Source: Pseudoduganella danionis
Lineage (GTDB): Bacteria; Pseudomonadota; Gammaproteobacteria; Burkholderiales; Burkholderiaceae_D
Direction: 5' to 3'
NCBI RefSeq assembly: GCF_009720775.1
Contig: NZ_WNKW01000001.1
Span: 186,001-250,000 of the forward strand
Length of the DNA: 64,000 bases
Shown: positions 8,806-16,697 of the stretch, in pieces
Layout: every line of letters begins with the position of its first letter
Position numbering within the stretch: the first letter of the stretch is position 1
Program-made: the position numbers and the translations under genes
The notes under the pieces: generated by a model
The model's input: only the letters and a program-made list of their open reading frames with translations
What the model was told of the DNA's origin: nothing
Database searches by the model: none

Positions 8806-9128
8806 GCCTCGCTCCCGTTCGCTGGTTCGGCGATATGTTCCAGCATATCGTTGAGGACGCCGCTGATGTGGGCATCGGCGGCAGAATAGAACACCTGCTT
8901 GCCCTGGCGCTCGGATTTGACGATGCGGGCAGCGCGCAGCAGGCGCAAATGGTGGCTGACCAGCGAACTGCTCAGCTCTAGCGAACTGGCGATACCGCTG
9001 ACGGCGATGGGCGCGTCCAGGCAGGCCAGCACGATGCGCAGGCGGGTCGGATCACCGAGTAAATGGAAAAGGTCGGCCAGTTGGGCGATGGCGGGATCGC
9101 AGCTGGCATGGTCGTGTTGGCAGTTCAT
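8802..9128 (-). CDS. ArsR/SmtB family metal-responsive repressor
   Basis: A 108-residue winged-helix repressor. LLGDPTRLRIVLACL opens the domain, SSLVSHHLRLLRAARIV is the recognition helix, and GKQVFYSAADAHISGVLNDMLEHI carries D and H positions typical of the alpha-5 metal sites of SmtB/CzrA. The N-terminal CQHDHASC adds possible alpha-N ligands. I prefer the ATG at 9128: a GTG at 9155 in the same frame lies inside the operator palindrome. It is translationally coupled to the CDF exporter, so it should repress the pair until zinc or a similar metal binds. Confidence 0.9.
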   Translation of the reverse strand: MNCQHDHASCDPAIAQLADLFHLLGDPTRLRIVLACLDAPIAVSGIASSLELSSSLVSHHLRLLRAARIVKSERQGKQVFYSAADAHISGVLNDMLEHIAEPANGSEA

Positions 9129-9134
9129 AAAACT

Positions 9135-9160
9135 AACAAATGAATAGATGTTCACATGTT
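9135..9160 (-). promoter_or_regulatory. ArsR/SmtB-type operator upstream of arsR-CDF operon
   Basis: An imperfect inverted repeat of two 10-base arms around a 6-base centre (AACATGTGAA and TTCATTTGTT on the minus strand, 8 of 10 matched). The TGAA-n6-TTCA core is the pattern bound by SmtB/CzrA/ZntR-type repressors. It sits six bases before the chosen ATG, so repressor binding would block the transcription start or early elongation. Confidence 0.7.
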
Positions 9161-9197
9161 AGCAGAAAAAAGATGCAGCCGCGAGGGCTGCATCGTT

Positions 9198-9605
9198 TTA
9201 CGGCAGGGTTAGCAGAACTTTGACCGTGTCATCCACCGAGGCTTTGTTGATATAGCCGATGGCGCTAGGGTCGGCCACCACGGCTTTTTTCACAGCCGCA
9301 TCGGAAGCGTAGGCCTTGGGCGCCGTGCCCTTGCCGGCGAATTCGATCTTGGCCCACATGGCCTCCACTTGCGAGACGGATTTGTTGGACAGCTTCTGGT
9401 AGAACTCCTTGCGGATAGGCGATTCCTTGCCCTGTTCGATAGGCGTGAACTGGTTGGACTGGCCCAGGAAGAACTGGGCTGCCTGTTCGGAAAACATGCG
9501 CGAGGCCTGATTGGCCGTGCTGGTGATAACGACGATTTCGGCACTGGCCGGCACGGCCAGCGAGATGGCACCACACAGGGCCAGCAGGGTGTACAGCTTT
9601 TTCAT
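9198..9605 (-). CDS. Small PstS-like periplasmic phosphate-binding-fold protein
   Basis: A 135-residue exported protein. Residues 1-22 form a signal peptide ending in PASA. The rest resembles a single-lobe fragment of PstS-like phosphate-binding proteins: IAFIG-type residues are replaced by AIGYINKASVDDTVKVLL at the end, with SNQFTPIEQGKESPIRKEFYQKL in the middle. Such short proteins are often annotated as phosphate ABC transporter substrate-binding proteins, but this is less than half the length of PstS and no pst genes are nearby. It lies 21 bp downstream of the porin gene on the same strand, so the two are likely co-transcribed. Ligand binding is uncertain. Confidence 0.75.
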   Translation of the reverse strand: MKKLYTLLALCGAISLAVPASAEIVVITSTANQASRMFSEQAAQFFLGQSNQFTPIEQGKESPIRKEFYQKLSNKSVSQVEAMWAKIEFAGKGTAPKAYASDAAVKKAVVADPSAIGYINKASVDDTVKVLLTLP

Positions 9606-9626
9606 GATGAGCTCCTAGGCGTGGGG

Positions 9627-10787
9627 TCAGAACAACTGGTCGTAAGAAAGGCGCATGACGGTGACGTTGCCGCCAAAGTTGCGTGTGACGTCCTTGTTGC
9701 GGTCGACCTGTGCTTTGAGCGCGCTGCGGATGCCGAGGTCATAGCGCAGCGTGAGCGACCAACGCTGGTAGCTCTGCGGTGCATACATCTGGCTGTTGCT
9801 GGTCTTTTCCTTGTAGCTGGCGTAGTTGAGGAAGGGCGTCCAGTCGCCGTAGTGGTAGCCGGCGCCGACGGTGTAGGCCGGGGCCGTGATCTTGTAGCCG
9901 CTATCGAAGTCGCGCGTGAGCTGGGTGACTTCCGTCAGCACGAACCAGTTGTCCAGATCGACGTTGGTGGCCAGACCATAGGCGCGCAGCTTGGCCTTGT
10001 CGTTCAGGCCGACCAGCGCATTGGTGCTGCGCACGTCGGTCTGCATGTAGACGGCGCGGGCCGTCACGCCGCCCTGACTGGCTTCCAGGTCGGCGCCTAC
10101 CAGATTATTCCATTCCACCCGGGTTTTGCTGTTGTAGAACAGGCGGTCGTACAGCGCATCTTTGACGGTTTCCTTGCCGCCGAACAGACCGATAGCCAGA
10201 TTGGTGTCGCCTACCATCGTGCGGTAGCGTACGCTGGCACCGTTGTAGTTGGTGGCTTCCCAGCCATACAGCTCGGGTGGCACGCCTACCCAGGGATAGG
10301 ACATGCCGATGTCCTGGAAATCGGAATAGAAGTACAGTGGGATGCGCTTGCGGCCCAGCTGGAATTCCCAGTTCTTGGACGGCATATAGCTGGCATAGGC
10401 CCATTGCAGATTGGGGCTGGTGTCGCTGCCCCGCACCACTACCTGACCGACCAGATTGAACTGCGGTGTGAGTACATATTTGAGCTGGATGCCGGCGCGC
10501 GATTCTGGCCGCAGCGACAGGCTGTCCGTGTACACGCCGGCGTTGCCCCAGTCAGCGGTGTAGCATGGGCAGGCATGGCCATCGATGCTGGTCGGGCCCG
10601 CATAGTCGGCCGGCAGGGTGGTGCTGCTGGTGCGGCCAGCGACCAGCGACATGAAGCCACTGATTTTCAGATTCGATTCGTTCTCGTCGGCGCGTGCCTG
10701 TGGTGCGCTGATTAATCCCATGCCGGTCGTGAGCACAGCCAGCAAGGTGGTGATGCGACGCGGGTGGTAGGATGCTTTTTTTATCAT
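9627..10787 (-). CDS. Outer-membrane porin-like beta-barrel protein
   Basis: A 386-residue exported protein with a signal peptide of about 33 residues (ending APQARA) and alternating hydrophobic/polar strands throughout. It ends in phenylalanine (RLSYDQLF), the usual BAM recognition signal. Aromatic girdle segments such as WAYASYMPSKNWEFQLGRKRIPLYFYSDF are typical of porins. It contains an unusual CPCY segment near residue 75. The partner downstream is the small PstS-like protein, so anion or phosphate uptake is possible, but I see no OprP-like lysine ladder and leave substrate open. Confidence 0.78.
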   Translation of the reverse strand: MIKKASYHPRRITTLLAVLTTGMGLISAPQARADENESNLKISGFMSLVAGRTSSTTLPADYAGPTSIDGHACPCYTADWGNAGVYTDSLSLRPESRAGIQLKYVLTPQFNLVGQVVVRGSDTSPNLQWAYASYMPSKNWEFQLGRKRIPLYFYSDFQDIGMSYPWVGVPPELYGWEATNYNGASVRYRTMVGDTNLAIGLFGGKETVKDALYDRLFYNSKTRVEWNNLVGADLEASQGGVTARAVYMQTDVRSTNALVGLNDKAKLRAYGLATNVDLDNWFVLTEVTQLTRDFDSGYKITAPAYTVGAGYHYGDWTPFLNYASYKEKTSNSQMYAPQSYQRWSLTLRYDLGIRSALKAQVDRNKDVTRNFGGNVTVMRLSYDQLF

Positions 10788-11014
10788 ATTAATCTCCCTG
10801 TATCGGTTGAAGAGCCGGCACCACGCGCAGATCGTGCACGCTGAGCCGTTCTGTCTACAACTTAGGTGAGTTTTCCTACGGCAGACTTACTTGCTGCAAT
10901 TCAGTGGGGTAGATTGTTGTCCTGGTGCAACACAAGAATGACTGCCCAGAGCAAGCGGCTGGCGCTGGCGGACTAGCGTGGTGACGCGGACGGAGAAGGG
11001 AATTTGATGTCGCT

Positions 11015-11041
11015 GCTAGCACGCGGCGAGTGCGTGCTAGC
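11015..11041 (-). terminator. Hairpin downstream of the TraM-like gene
   Basis: A perfect 10 bp inverted repeat (GCTAGCACGC and GCGTGCTAGC) around a 7-base loop, 21 bp after the minus-strand stop at 11063. No strong T-run follows, so intrinsic termination is uncertain; it may be an end-of-transcript stabiliser. The rest of 10788-11014 shows no gene and should hold the porin promoter. Confidence 0.45.
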
Positions 11042-11062
11042 GGCGCTGGCGCTCAGGCCGGA

Positions 11063-11674
11063 CTACTTCGGCAGTTCGGCCTGCAGCTGGGCGCGGGTTT
11101 TCGGATCGAGCTTGAGGATGGCTTTTTCCAGTTTCTCGGCACGGTCCAGCGCCAGAATCTGGGCGGGTGTCAGGTCTTTGGCCTGCTGCACGATGGGGGC
11201 GGGCAGGGCCGCCGGTTTGAAGAACAGTGCCTGTCCGGCCAGTGCCAGCACAGCGCTGAGCAGGGCCAGTCCCGTGGCGGCCATCAGCAGGCGCTTTTCG
11301 CGCCCATCCAGGCTGGCGCTGGCAGGCTCGGTGGTGACACTGGTAGTGCCGCCTGCTGCACCGCTGCCACTAGCCGGCTGGCCGGTGGGGGCAGCGGCGC
11401 CATGGGCCGCCGTTTCCGCTTCCGGTGCTTCGTTGGTGGCATCGAGCACCGTGCCCTGGCGCCGCGCTGCGGGCGACTCGGCAGCCAGACCACCTGCTGC
11501 ACGCGCATGCCGCACCAGTTCGCGCGACGTGCTATCCATCAGCGCCACATGGCGCTGCACGGCCTCTTCCAGTACGGCTTCGTTGAGGGCGACTACGGCG
11601 AACACAGGATCATCGATATCGATCTTGACGCCGGTCTTTTCGAACACCAGAGTACGCAGCTTGTGCTGATCCAT
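11063..11674 (-). CDS. TraM-like protein (IncP conjugation regulator family), orphan
   Basis: A 203-residue protein. The N-terminal 55 residues (KTGVKIDIDDPVFAVVALNE and RHVALMDSTSRELV) look like the N-terminus of TraM encoded next to traL on IncP plasmids. A long Ala/Gly/Thr/Pro-rich linker (about 55-125) follows, then one membrane segment (about 129-152) and a charged helical tail of about 50 residues. It lies 6 bp after the TraL-like gene and is surely co-transcribed. No relaxase, coupling protein or pilus gene is in the window, so a conjugation role here is doubtful. The TraM likeness is from memory of the family. Confidence 0.55.
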   Translation of the reverse strand: MDQHKLRTLVFEKTGVKIDIDDPVFAVVALNEAVLEEAVQRHVALMDSTSRELVRHARAAGGLAAESPAARRQGTVLDATNEAPEAETAAHGAAAPTGQPASGSGAAGGTTSVTTEPASASLDGREKRLLMAATGLALLSAVLALAGQALFFKPAALPAPIVQQAKDLTPAQILALDRAEKLEKAILKLDPKTRAQLQAELPK

Positions 11675-11680
11675 GGTGGC

Positions 11681-12409
11681 TTACCACTCCACTTTGTCGA
11701 GTTGTTCGAACAGGTCGCGGAACACCACTTTGATGCGCTGCTTTTCCATCAGGTTGAACTTGTCGCTCTCTTTGACTTCGGCTGCCGTCAGGCGCGCCGT
11801 ATTCATTTTCTTGATGTCGGCACCGAAGGTATCGGCATTGCGCGCCGACAGTACCACCCGGCCTTTGACGCGCGAGGAATTGTCGGCATAGGTCTGCGAT
11901 TCGGTGAACTGCTTGCCGGCCGCCGACTGCAACAGGCCGAAGTGTTCGTTCTCCCACAGCACCAGCGGCACCTTGGTCGACTTGGCGGTGGAGACAAAAC
12001 CCATGGCGGTATCGTGCAGGGTGTCGCCGCCGCCCACGATGGTGTGGATATAGACTTTGCGGCCCGATTCTTCCAGCAGCGAGAAGCAGTCGTTTTCGAT
12101 CAGGTAGCCCATCAGCGGCGAGAAGGTGTTGGCGCCGTTGTCGATCACGCAGTTGCCTTCTTCTTCGAGGATGTCGATCATCAGCGCATCGAAGCGTTTC
12201 GGATCGATGGTGCGGCTGTCCGTCATCACCGGCACATGCTTGACGTTCATCGCTTTGTAGCGCGAGAAGGTGGCGTTTTCCTGGTCCGTGTCATAGCAGC
12301 GTAAAGGCGTTTCATCTTTGCTGGCAACCCATTGCGCGAGGATGGTGGAGACCAGCGTCTTGCCGATACCGCCTTTGCCCTGAAGGATGAAATGTACCGT
12401 GTTTTGCAT
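11681..12409 (-). CDS. TraL-like ParA/MinD-family ATPase, orphan
   Basis: A 242-residue ATPase. The start MQNTVHFILQGKGGIGKT has a deviant Walker A (GKGGIGKT, residues 11-18) as in ParA, MinD and the IncP TraL protein. A conserved VIDNGANTFSPL segment stands where Walker B aspartates are expected, and CYDTDQENATFSRY matches the switch I region. The ATG at 12409 has AGGAG with good spacing; a longer frame to 12463 lacks one. Paired with the TraM-like gene, it has the traL-traM order of RK2-type plasmids, but sits in a housekeeping context. It may position a membrane complex; that is inference. Confidence 0.7.
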   Translation of the reverse strand: MQNTVHFILQGKGGIGKTLVSTILAQWVASKDETPLRCYDTDQENATFSRYKAMNVKHVPVMTDSRTIDPKRFDALMIDILEEEGNCVIDNGANTFSPLMGYLIENDCFSLLEESGRKVYIHTIVGGGDTLHDTAMGFVSTAKSTKVPLVLWENEHFGLLQSAAGKQFTESQTYADNSSRVKGRVVLSARNADTFGADIKKMNTARLTAAEVKESDKFNLMEKQRIKVVFRDLFEQLDKVEW

Positions 12410-12529
12410 CGAAATTACTCCTGATTCATTTGGAAACCCGCGCACCGACGCGCCCGAATGCAACGAGAGTAGTGGTTTTGGCGCGCGCTGGCAACCGCCA
12501 GAGCGCGTCCTATGCTCTGCCTTTGTTGT

Positions 12530-13024
12530 TTAGGCAATGAAGCGCAGCAAACCCTGTAGCGCGTGGATCACGGTCTGGGTGCGCACGGACTGGCGGTCAC
12601 CCGTGAAGACCAGCCGCTCCGTATGGATCTGGTCGCCGCGCGCCCAGCCGAAGCAGATGGTGCCGACCGGTTTGCCCGGCACCGCGCCGGTGGGGCCGGC
12701 AATGCCGGTGGTGGACAGGGCCACATGGGCATTGCTATTGCCCAGTGCGCCCGTGGCCATGGCGGCCGCCACTTCTTCCGACACGCTGCCCAGCTGGGCG
12801 ATCAGGGCTGCCGAAACGTCCAGCATTTCCGTCTTCGACGCGTTCGAGTACGTGATGAAACCGCAGTCGAACCAGGCGGTGGAGCCGGCGATTTCCGTGA
12901 TGGCTTGCGCCACACCGCCGCCGGTACAGGATTCTGCCGTTGCCAGCAGCAGGCCGCGCGCCTGCAGGGCCTGCCCCACCTGGGTGGCGAGGTCGAGGAT
13001 AAGTTCGCATTGATTCGAGTGCAT
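12530..13024 (-). CDS. pncC: Nicotinamide-nucleotide amidohydrolase (CinA C-terminal family)
   Basis: A 164-residue enzyme that deamidates NMN to nicotinic acid mononucleotide in NAD recycling. LLLATAESCTGGGVAQAIT contains the catalytic serine-containing ESCTGG motif. GFITYSNASKTEMLDV, ALSTTGIAGPTG and GTICFGWA are the remaining family marks. It has only the C-terminal CinA domain, the usual stand-alone form (YgaD/PncC). The ATG at 13024 follows GAAGGAGA. It is a single gene between the TraL-like gene and the GGDEF-EAL gene. Confidence 0.92.
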   Translation of the reverse strand: MHSNQCELILDLATQVGQALQARGLLLATAESCTGGGVAQAITEIAGSTAWFDCGFITYSNASKTEMLDVSAALIAQLGSVSEEVAAAMATGALGNSNAHVALSTTGIAGPTGAVPGKPVGTICFGWARGDQIHTERLVFTGDRQSVRTQTVIHALQGLLRFIA

Positions 13025-13242
13025 GGCTGTCTCCTTCGTGATCGGCGATCCGGGGTGTTTAGGGTCACTGTAACATGGCCTTCGCGCGCCATGCCAGCGA
13101 CGCCGTTCTGCTTTGCCTGAATCGCAACATTTATTTTCAAGATCCGCGACTGGCGTGCGCCACAAATTGAGCAAGATGATAATATTGCCAATTAACTTCG
13201 TAACGACGCAGCGGTGGACCGGTACGCCCCAAAGGAGGTGCC

Positions 13243-15432
13243 ATGATCAGCCAGAACGACATCTATCACGCCCGCATCCTGATCGTCGACGATCAGCCGG
13301 TGAACGTGGAATTGCTGCAATATCTGCTGCAGTCTAGCGGTTATCAGGCCGTCAGTGCCACCACGGATCCGCGTGTGGTGGCGGGCTGGCATGCGGCCCA
13401 GCGCTACGATCTGATCATCCTCGACCTGCAGATGCCGGACATGAGCGGCTTCGATGTGATGGCGGCCTTAAAGCCGCTGGAAGCTGATGCCTGGCTGCCC
13501 GTGCTGGTGGTAACAGCCCAGCCCGACCACAAGATCCGTGCGCTGGAAATGGGCGCGCGCGATTTTCTCAGCAAGCCTTTCGATCCGCTGGAAGTACTGA
13601 CCCGCATCCGCAACCTGCTGGAAGTGCGGCTGCTGCACCGCGAAGTGAAGCGCTATAACGCCGGGCTCGAGCAGACGGTGCGCGAGCGCACGGCGGAATT
13701 GCAGCGCTTCCGCAGTGCCATGGATGCCACCGCCGACGCCATCTTCCTGCTCGATGCGGCCAGCGCCGAACTGGTCGATGTGAACGAAGGGGCTTGCCGC
13801 ATGCTGGCTTACCGGCGCGATGAACTGCTGGGCCAGTCTGCGAGCCGGCTGGGGCTGGGCTCGCCCGTCGCGTTGCGCGCATTGACGGGGCAGTTGGCCA
13901 TAGACGGCGCGCCATCCATGCGGCAGGAACTGGAACTGATGCGCAGCGATCTGGTGGCCGTGCCGGTGGAGCTGGGCTGGCAACTGATGCAGCGGCCTGA
14001 GCAGCCCGACGTGCTGCTGGGGGTGGCGCGCGATGTCAGCGAACGGCGGCTCGCGGCCGAGCAACTCGATCGCATGGCCCACTACGACAGCCTGACGGGC
14101 CTGCCCAACCGCACGCTATTTTTCCGCACACTTGAAAACGCCGTGGCGCTGGCGCCCGAACAGGACCAGTGCATCGTCGTGATGTTCATTGCGCTGGACC
14201 GCTTCAAGAGCGTCAATGACACGCTGGGTTCGCTGCACGGCGATGAACTGCTGCGCCAGTTTGCCAACCGCCTGATGCAGTGCGTGCGCTTGCGCGATAC
14301 GGTGGGGCGCATGGGCGGCGATGAATTCGCGCTGATCCTGAGCGCGCCGCGCGAGCAGCTCGACCCGGTGCAGACGGTGCACGATGTACGCGCGGCGCTG
14401 CGCCGTCCGTTCGAACTCGAAGGCCACCGCGCCGAACTGAGTGCCAGCATCGGCATCGCCATGTATCCCGACGATGCCACCGAAGCGCAGGCGCTGGTGC
14501 AGTTTGCCGACATCGCCATGGAGCGCGCGCGCCAGTCTGGCCGCGACGGCTTCCGCTTCTACACGGCCGGCATGAATGCACAAGTGGCGGCGCGGCTCGA
14601 TCTGGAACTGGCGCTGCGGCGCGCGCTGGAACAGGAGCAGTTGTTGCTCTACTACCAGCCCAAGGTGCGGCTCGATACGGGCGAACTGGCGGGCGCGGAA
14701 GCGCTGCTGCGCTGGCAGCGCCCCGACTATGGACTGGTCTATCCGGCCGAGTTTGTCTCCGTGCTGGAAGACACGGGGCTGATCGTGCGCGTGGGCGCAT
14801 GGATCATCGATGCCGCCTGCCGCCAGATCGGCCTGTGGTTGCGCAATGGCGTGGGTGCGGTGCGGGTGGCCGTGAATGTGGCCAGCCGCCAGTTTGTCGA
14901 GTGCGATCTGGCGCAGATCGTGCAGACGGCGCTGCAGCGCCATGGCGTGCCGCCTGAACTGCTGGAACTGGAACTGACGGAAACGGCGCTGATGTCGAAT
15001 TCCGAGCGCACCATAGGCGTGCTGGCCCAGCTCAAGGCCATGGGCCTGAAAGTGGCGATCGACGATTTTGGTACCGGTTATTCCTCGCTGGCCTATCTGC
15101 AGCGCTTCCCGATCGACAAGCTGAAAATCGACATCGCTTTCGTGCGCGACATCACTACCAATCCCAACGATGCGGCCATTGCGCGCGCCATCATCAATAT
15201 GGCGCACAGCCTCAAGCTGCGCGTGATAGCGGAAGGGGTGGAAACGGACGACCAGCTTGCTTATCTGCGTCACAGCGATTGCGACGAGATTCAGGGCTTC
15301 CTGTTCAGCCAGCCTTTAGCGGCGGCCGATATGGCCACGCTGGTCAGCTCGGGGCGCGGGCTGGCGGCAGCCATCGCGGCGCACGAGCGGGCCGCCGAAC
15401 CGGATGGTTCGCAGCAGCCGCTTACGACGTGA
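13243..15432 (+). CDS. Response regulator with PAS, GGDEF and EAL domains (c-di-GMP turnover)
   Basis: A 729-residue cytoplasmic protein. Residues 1-125 are a receiver domain with D61 as phosphate acceptor and K111. A coiled linker (130-155) leads to a PAS-like domain (155-270), GGDEF (275-440) and EAL (450-700). The EAL site looks complete: E486 of EAL, N545, E580, the D607-D608 pair in DDFGTGYSSL, and K627. GGDEF has GGDEF (358-362) and an inhibitory RxxD (349-352). However, the metal-binding Asp of the usual DLD motif is alanine (FIALDRFK, A317), and GH is GS. It is therefore probably a phosphodiesterase. A GGAGGTG site precedes the ATG. Its 3' end overlaps thiL by 11 bp. Confidence 0.92.
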   Translation: MISQNDIYHARILIVDDQPVNVELLQYLLQSSGYQAVSATTDPRVVAGWHAAQRYDLIILDLQMPDMSGFDVMAALKPLEADAWLPVLVVTAQPDHKIRALEMGARDFLSKPFDPLEVLTRIRNLLEVRLLHREVKRYNAGLEQTVRERTAELQRFRSAMDATADAIFLLDAASAELVDVNEGACRMLAYRRDELLGQSASRLGLGSPVALRALTGQLAIDGAPSMRQELELMRSDLVAVPVELGWQLMQRPEQPDVLLGVARDVSERRLAAEQLDRMAHYDSLTGLPNRTLFFRTLENAVALAPEQDQCIVVMFIALDRFKSVNDTLGSLHGDELLRQFANRLMQCVRLRDTVGRMGGDEFALILSAPREQLDPVQTVHDVRAALRRPFELEGHRAELSASIGIAMYPDDATEAQALVQFADIAMERARQSGRDGFRFYTAGMNAQVAARLDLELALRRALEQEQLLLYYQPKVRLDTGELAGAEALLRWQRPDYGLVYPAEFVSVLEDTGLIVRVGAWIIDAACRQIGLWLRNGVGAVRVAVNVASRQFVECDLAQIVQTALQRHGVPPELLELELTETALMSNSERTIGVLAQLKAMGLKVAIDDFGTGYSSLAYLQRFPIDKLKIDIAFVRDITTNPNDAAIARAIINMAHSLKLRVIAEGVETDDQLAYLRHSDCDEIQGFLFSQPLAAADMATLVSSGRGLAAAIAAHERAAEPDGSQQPLTT

Positions 15433-16390
15433 AGTGATCGAAGCCTTGCAACTGCAGCGCTAGCGCCGCGCCGCTGGCATCGGTCAGGCGCAGGCCGCTG
15501 GCCGCATCGATGCTGCCCACGTGTGTGACTGGGGTAGCCACGCTGGCCGCGGCCGCCAGTATCGCGCTGCGCGCACTGACGGGCGCCGTAAAGCACAGCT
15601 CGTAATCATCGCCACCGGCGGCCGTGTAGGCGCGGCGCAAGGCTGGCTCGCGCGTAGCGAGGATGGCACCGGCCGGCAGCGCATCGACATTCAGCGTGGC
15701 ACCCACGCCCGACTGTTTGAGAATGTGGCCCAGATCGCCCACCAGCCCATCGGAAATATCGATGGCGGCATGGGCGATGCCTTGCTGAGCCAGCAGCATG
15801 CCCAGTTCCACCCGGGGCACGGGCAGATGCATGCGCACAGCCGCCGCCTGCAGGCTGGCCGGGTCCAGTGCCACTTCATGGCGATAGCCGGCCAGCGCCA
15901 GACGGGCATCGCCCAGCGTGCCGGAGATCCAGATATCGTCGCCGGCCTGTGCTGCGCTGCGGCGCAGTGCCTGCCCCGGCGCCACTTCGCCGAACACGGT
16001 GATGCAGATGTTGAGCGGACCTTTGGTGGTGTCGCCGCCTATCAGTTCGATGTTGAAGGCATCGGCCAGCGCGAACAGGCCGCGCGAAAAACCGTCCAGC
16101 CAGTCACGCTCTGCGGCCGGCAGCGCAAGCGCGAGCGTGAAGCCCACGGGGCGCGCGCCCATCGCCGCCAGATCGGACAGATTCACGGCCAGACTCTTGT
16201 GGCCCAGCCGGTAAGGATCTTCGCCAGCAAAGAAGTGGCGGCCTTCCACCAGCATGTCGGACGAGATCGCCGTCTGCATGGCAGGGCTGGGGGTGAGCAG
16301 GGCGCAATCATCGCCTATGCCTAGGGTGGCACGCTGGGGGTGGCGGGGACGCTGGAAGTATTGCTGGATGAGGTCGAATTCGGAGAGCAT
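15422..16390 (-). CDS. thiL: Thiamine-monophosphate kinase
   Basis: A 322-residue kinase that phosphorylates thiamine monophosphate to the coenzyme thiamine pyrophosphate. Family motifs are present in order: GIGDDCALL, SSDMLVEGRHF, VNLSDLAAMGARP, ELIGGDTTKGPL with the metal-binding aspartate, DISDGLVGDLGHIL, and GGDDYELCF. Length is normal. It converges with the c-di-GMP gene and overlaps its end by 11 bp. No thiamine riboswitch is visible upstream. Confidence 0.95.
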   Translation of the reverse strand: MLSEFDLIQQYFQRPRHPQRATLGIGDDCALLTPSPAMQTAISSDMLVEGRHFFAGEDPYRLGHKSLAVNLSDLAAMGARPVGFTLALALPAAERDWLDGFSRGLFALADAFNIELIGGDTTKGPLNICITVFGEVAPGQALRRSAAQAGDDIWISGTLGDARLALAGYRHEVALDPASLQAAAVRMHLPVPRVELGMLLAQQGIAHAAIDISDGLVGDLGHILKQSGVGATLNVDALPAGAILATREPALRRAYTAAGGDDYELCFTAPVSARSAILAAAASVATPVTHVGSIDAASGLRLTDASGAALALQLQGFDHFTS

Positions 16391-16697
16391 GGCATATTGT
16401 ACGCCCGCGCTGCCCGCGCTCTACACTAGGTAGCGCTAACCTGGCGGGCGTATTGCATATTTCTATTAAATTTCATCGCTTGATATGAAATTATGATCAT
16501 TGCCGAAAAGTGCACATGTTGAGGCGAACTAAGGATTAATGCCGCTAAAAGCGTCAAAAATTCGGTTTTGCTGTGTTCCACATATCAATAATGCTGATAA
16601 CCGTCATAGCTGTTGGTGAAAATACCTACTTAATTGAAAGAATTGGTCTGTTAGAATCAATGGCTTTCCGACAGTACAAACAGGAAGGCAGCACAGC
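16391..16697. other. AT-rich intergenic region between thiL and maeB
   Basis: About 307 bases without a convincing gene. It is clearly richer in A and T than its surroundings from about 16460 onward. It must contain the divergent promoters of thiL and maeB. A weak candidate -10 box TAGAAT is at 16652-16657. I recognise no riboswitch, attenuator or repeat. Confidence 0.5.

Noticed and set aside
11063..12409. Integrated conjugative element around the TraL/TraM-like pair
   Set aside because: No relaxase, coupling protein, integrase, att-like repeats or base-composition shift in the flanks.
16515..16527. CATGTTGAGGCGA shared by the maeB leader and the Calx-beta leader (31586-31598)
   Set aside because: A shared 13-mer is expected by chance in a 64 kb window, and the surrounding sequence does not align or fold alike; no riboswitch class fits.
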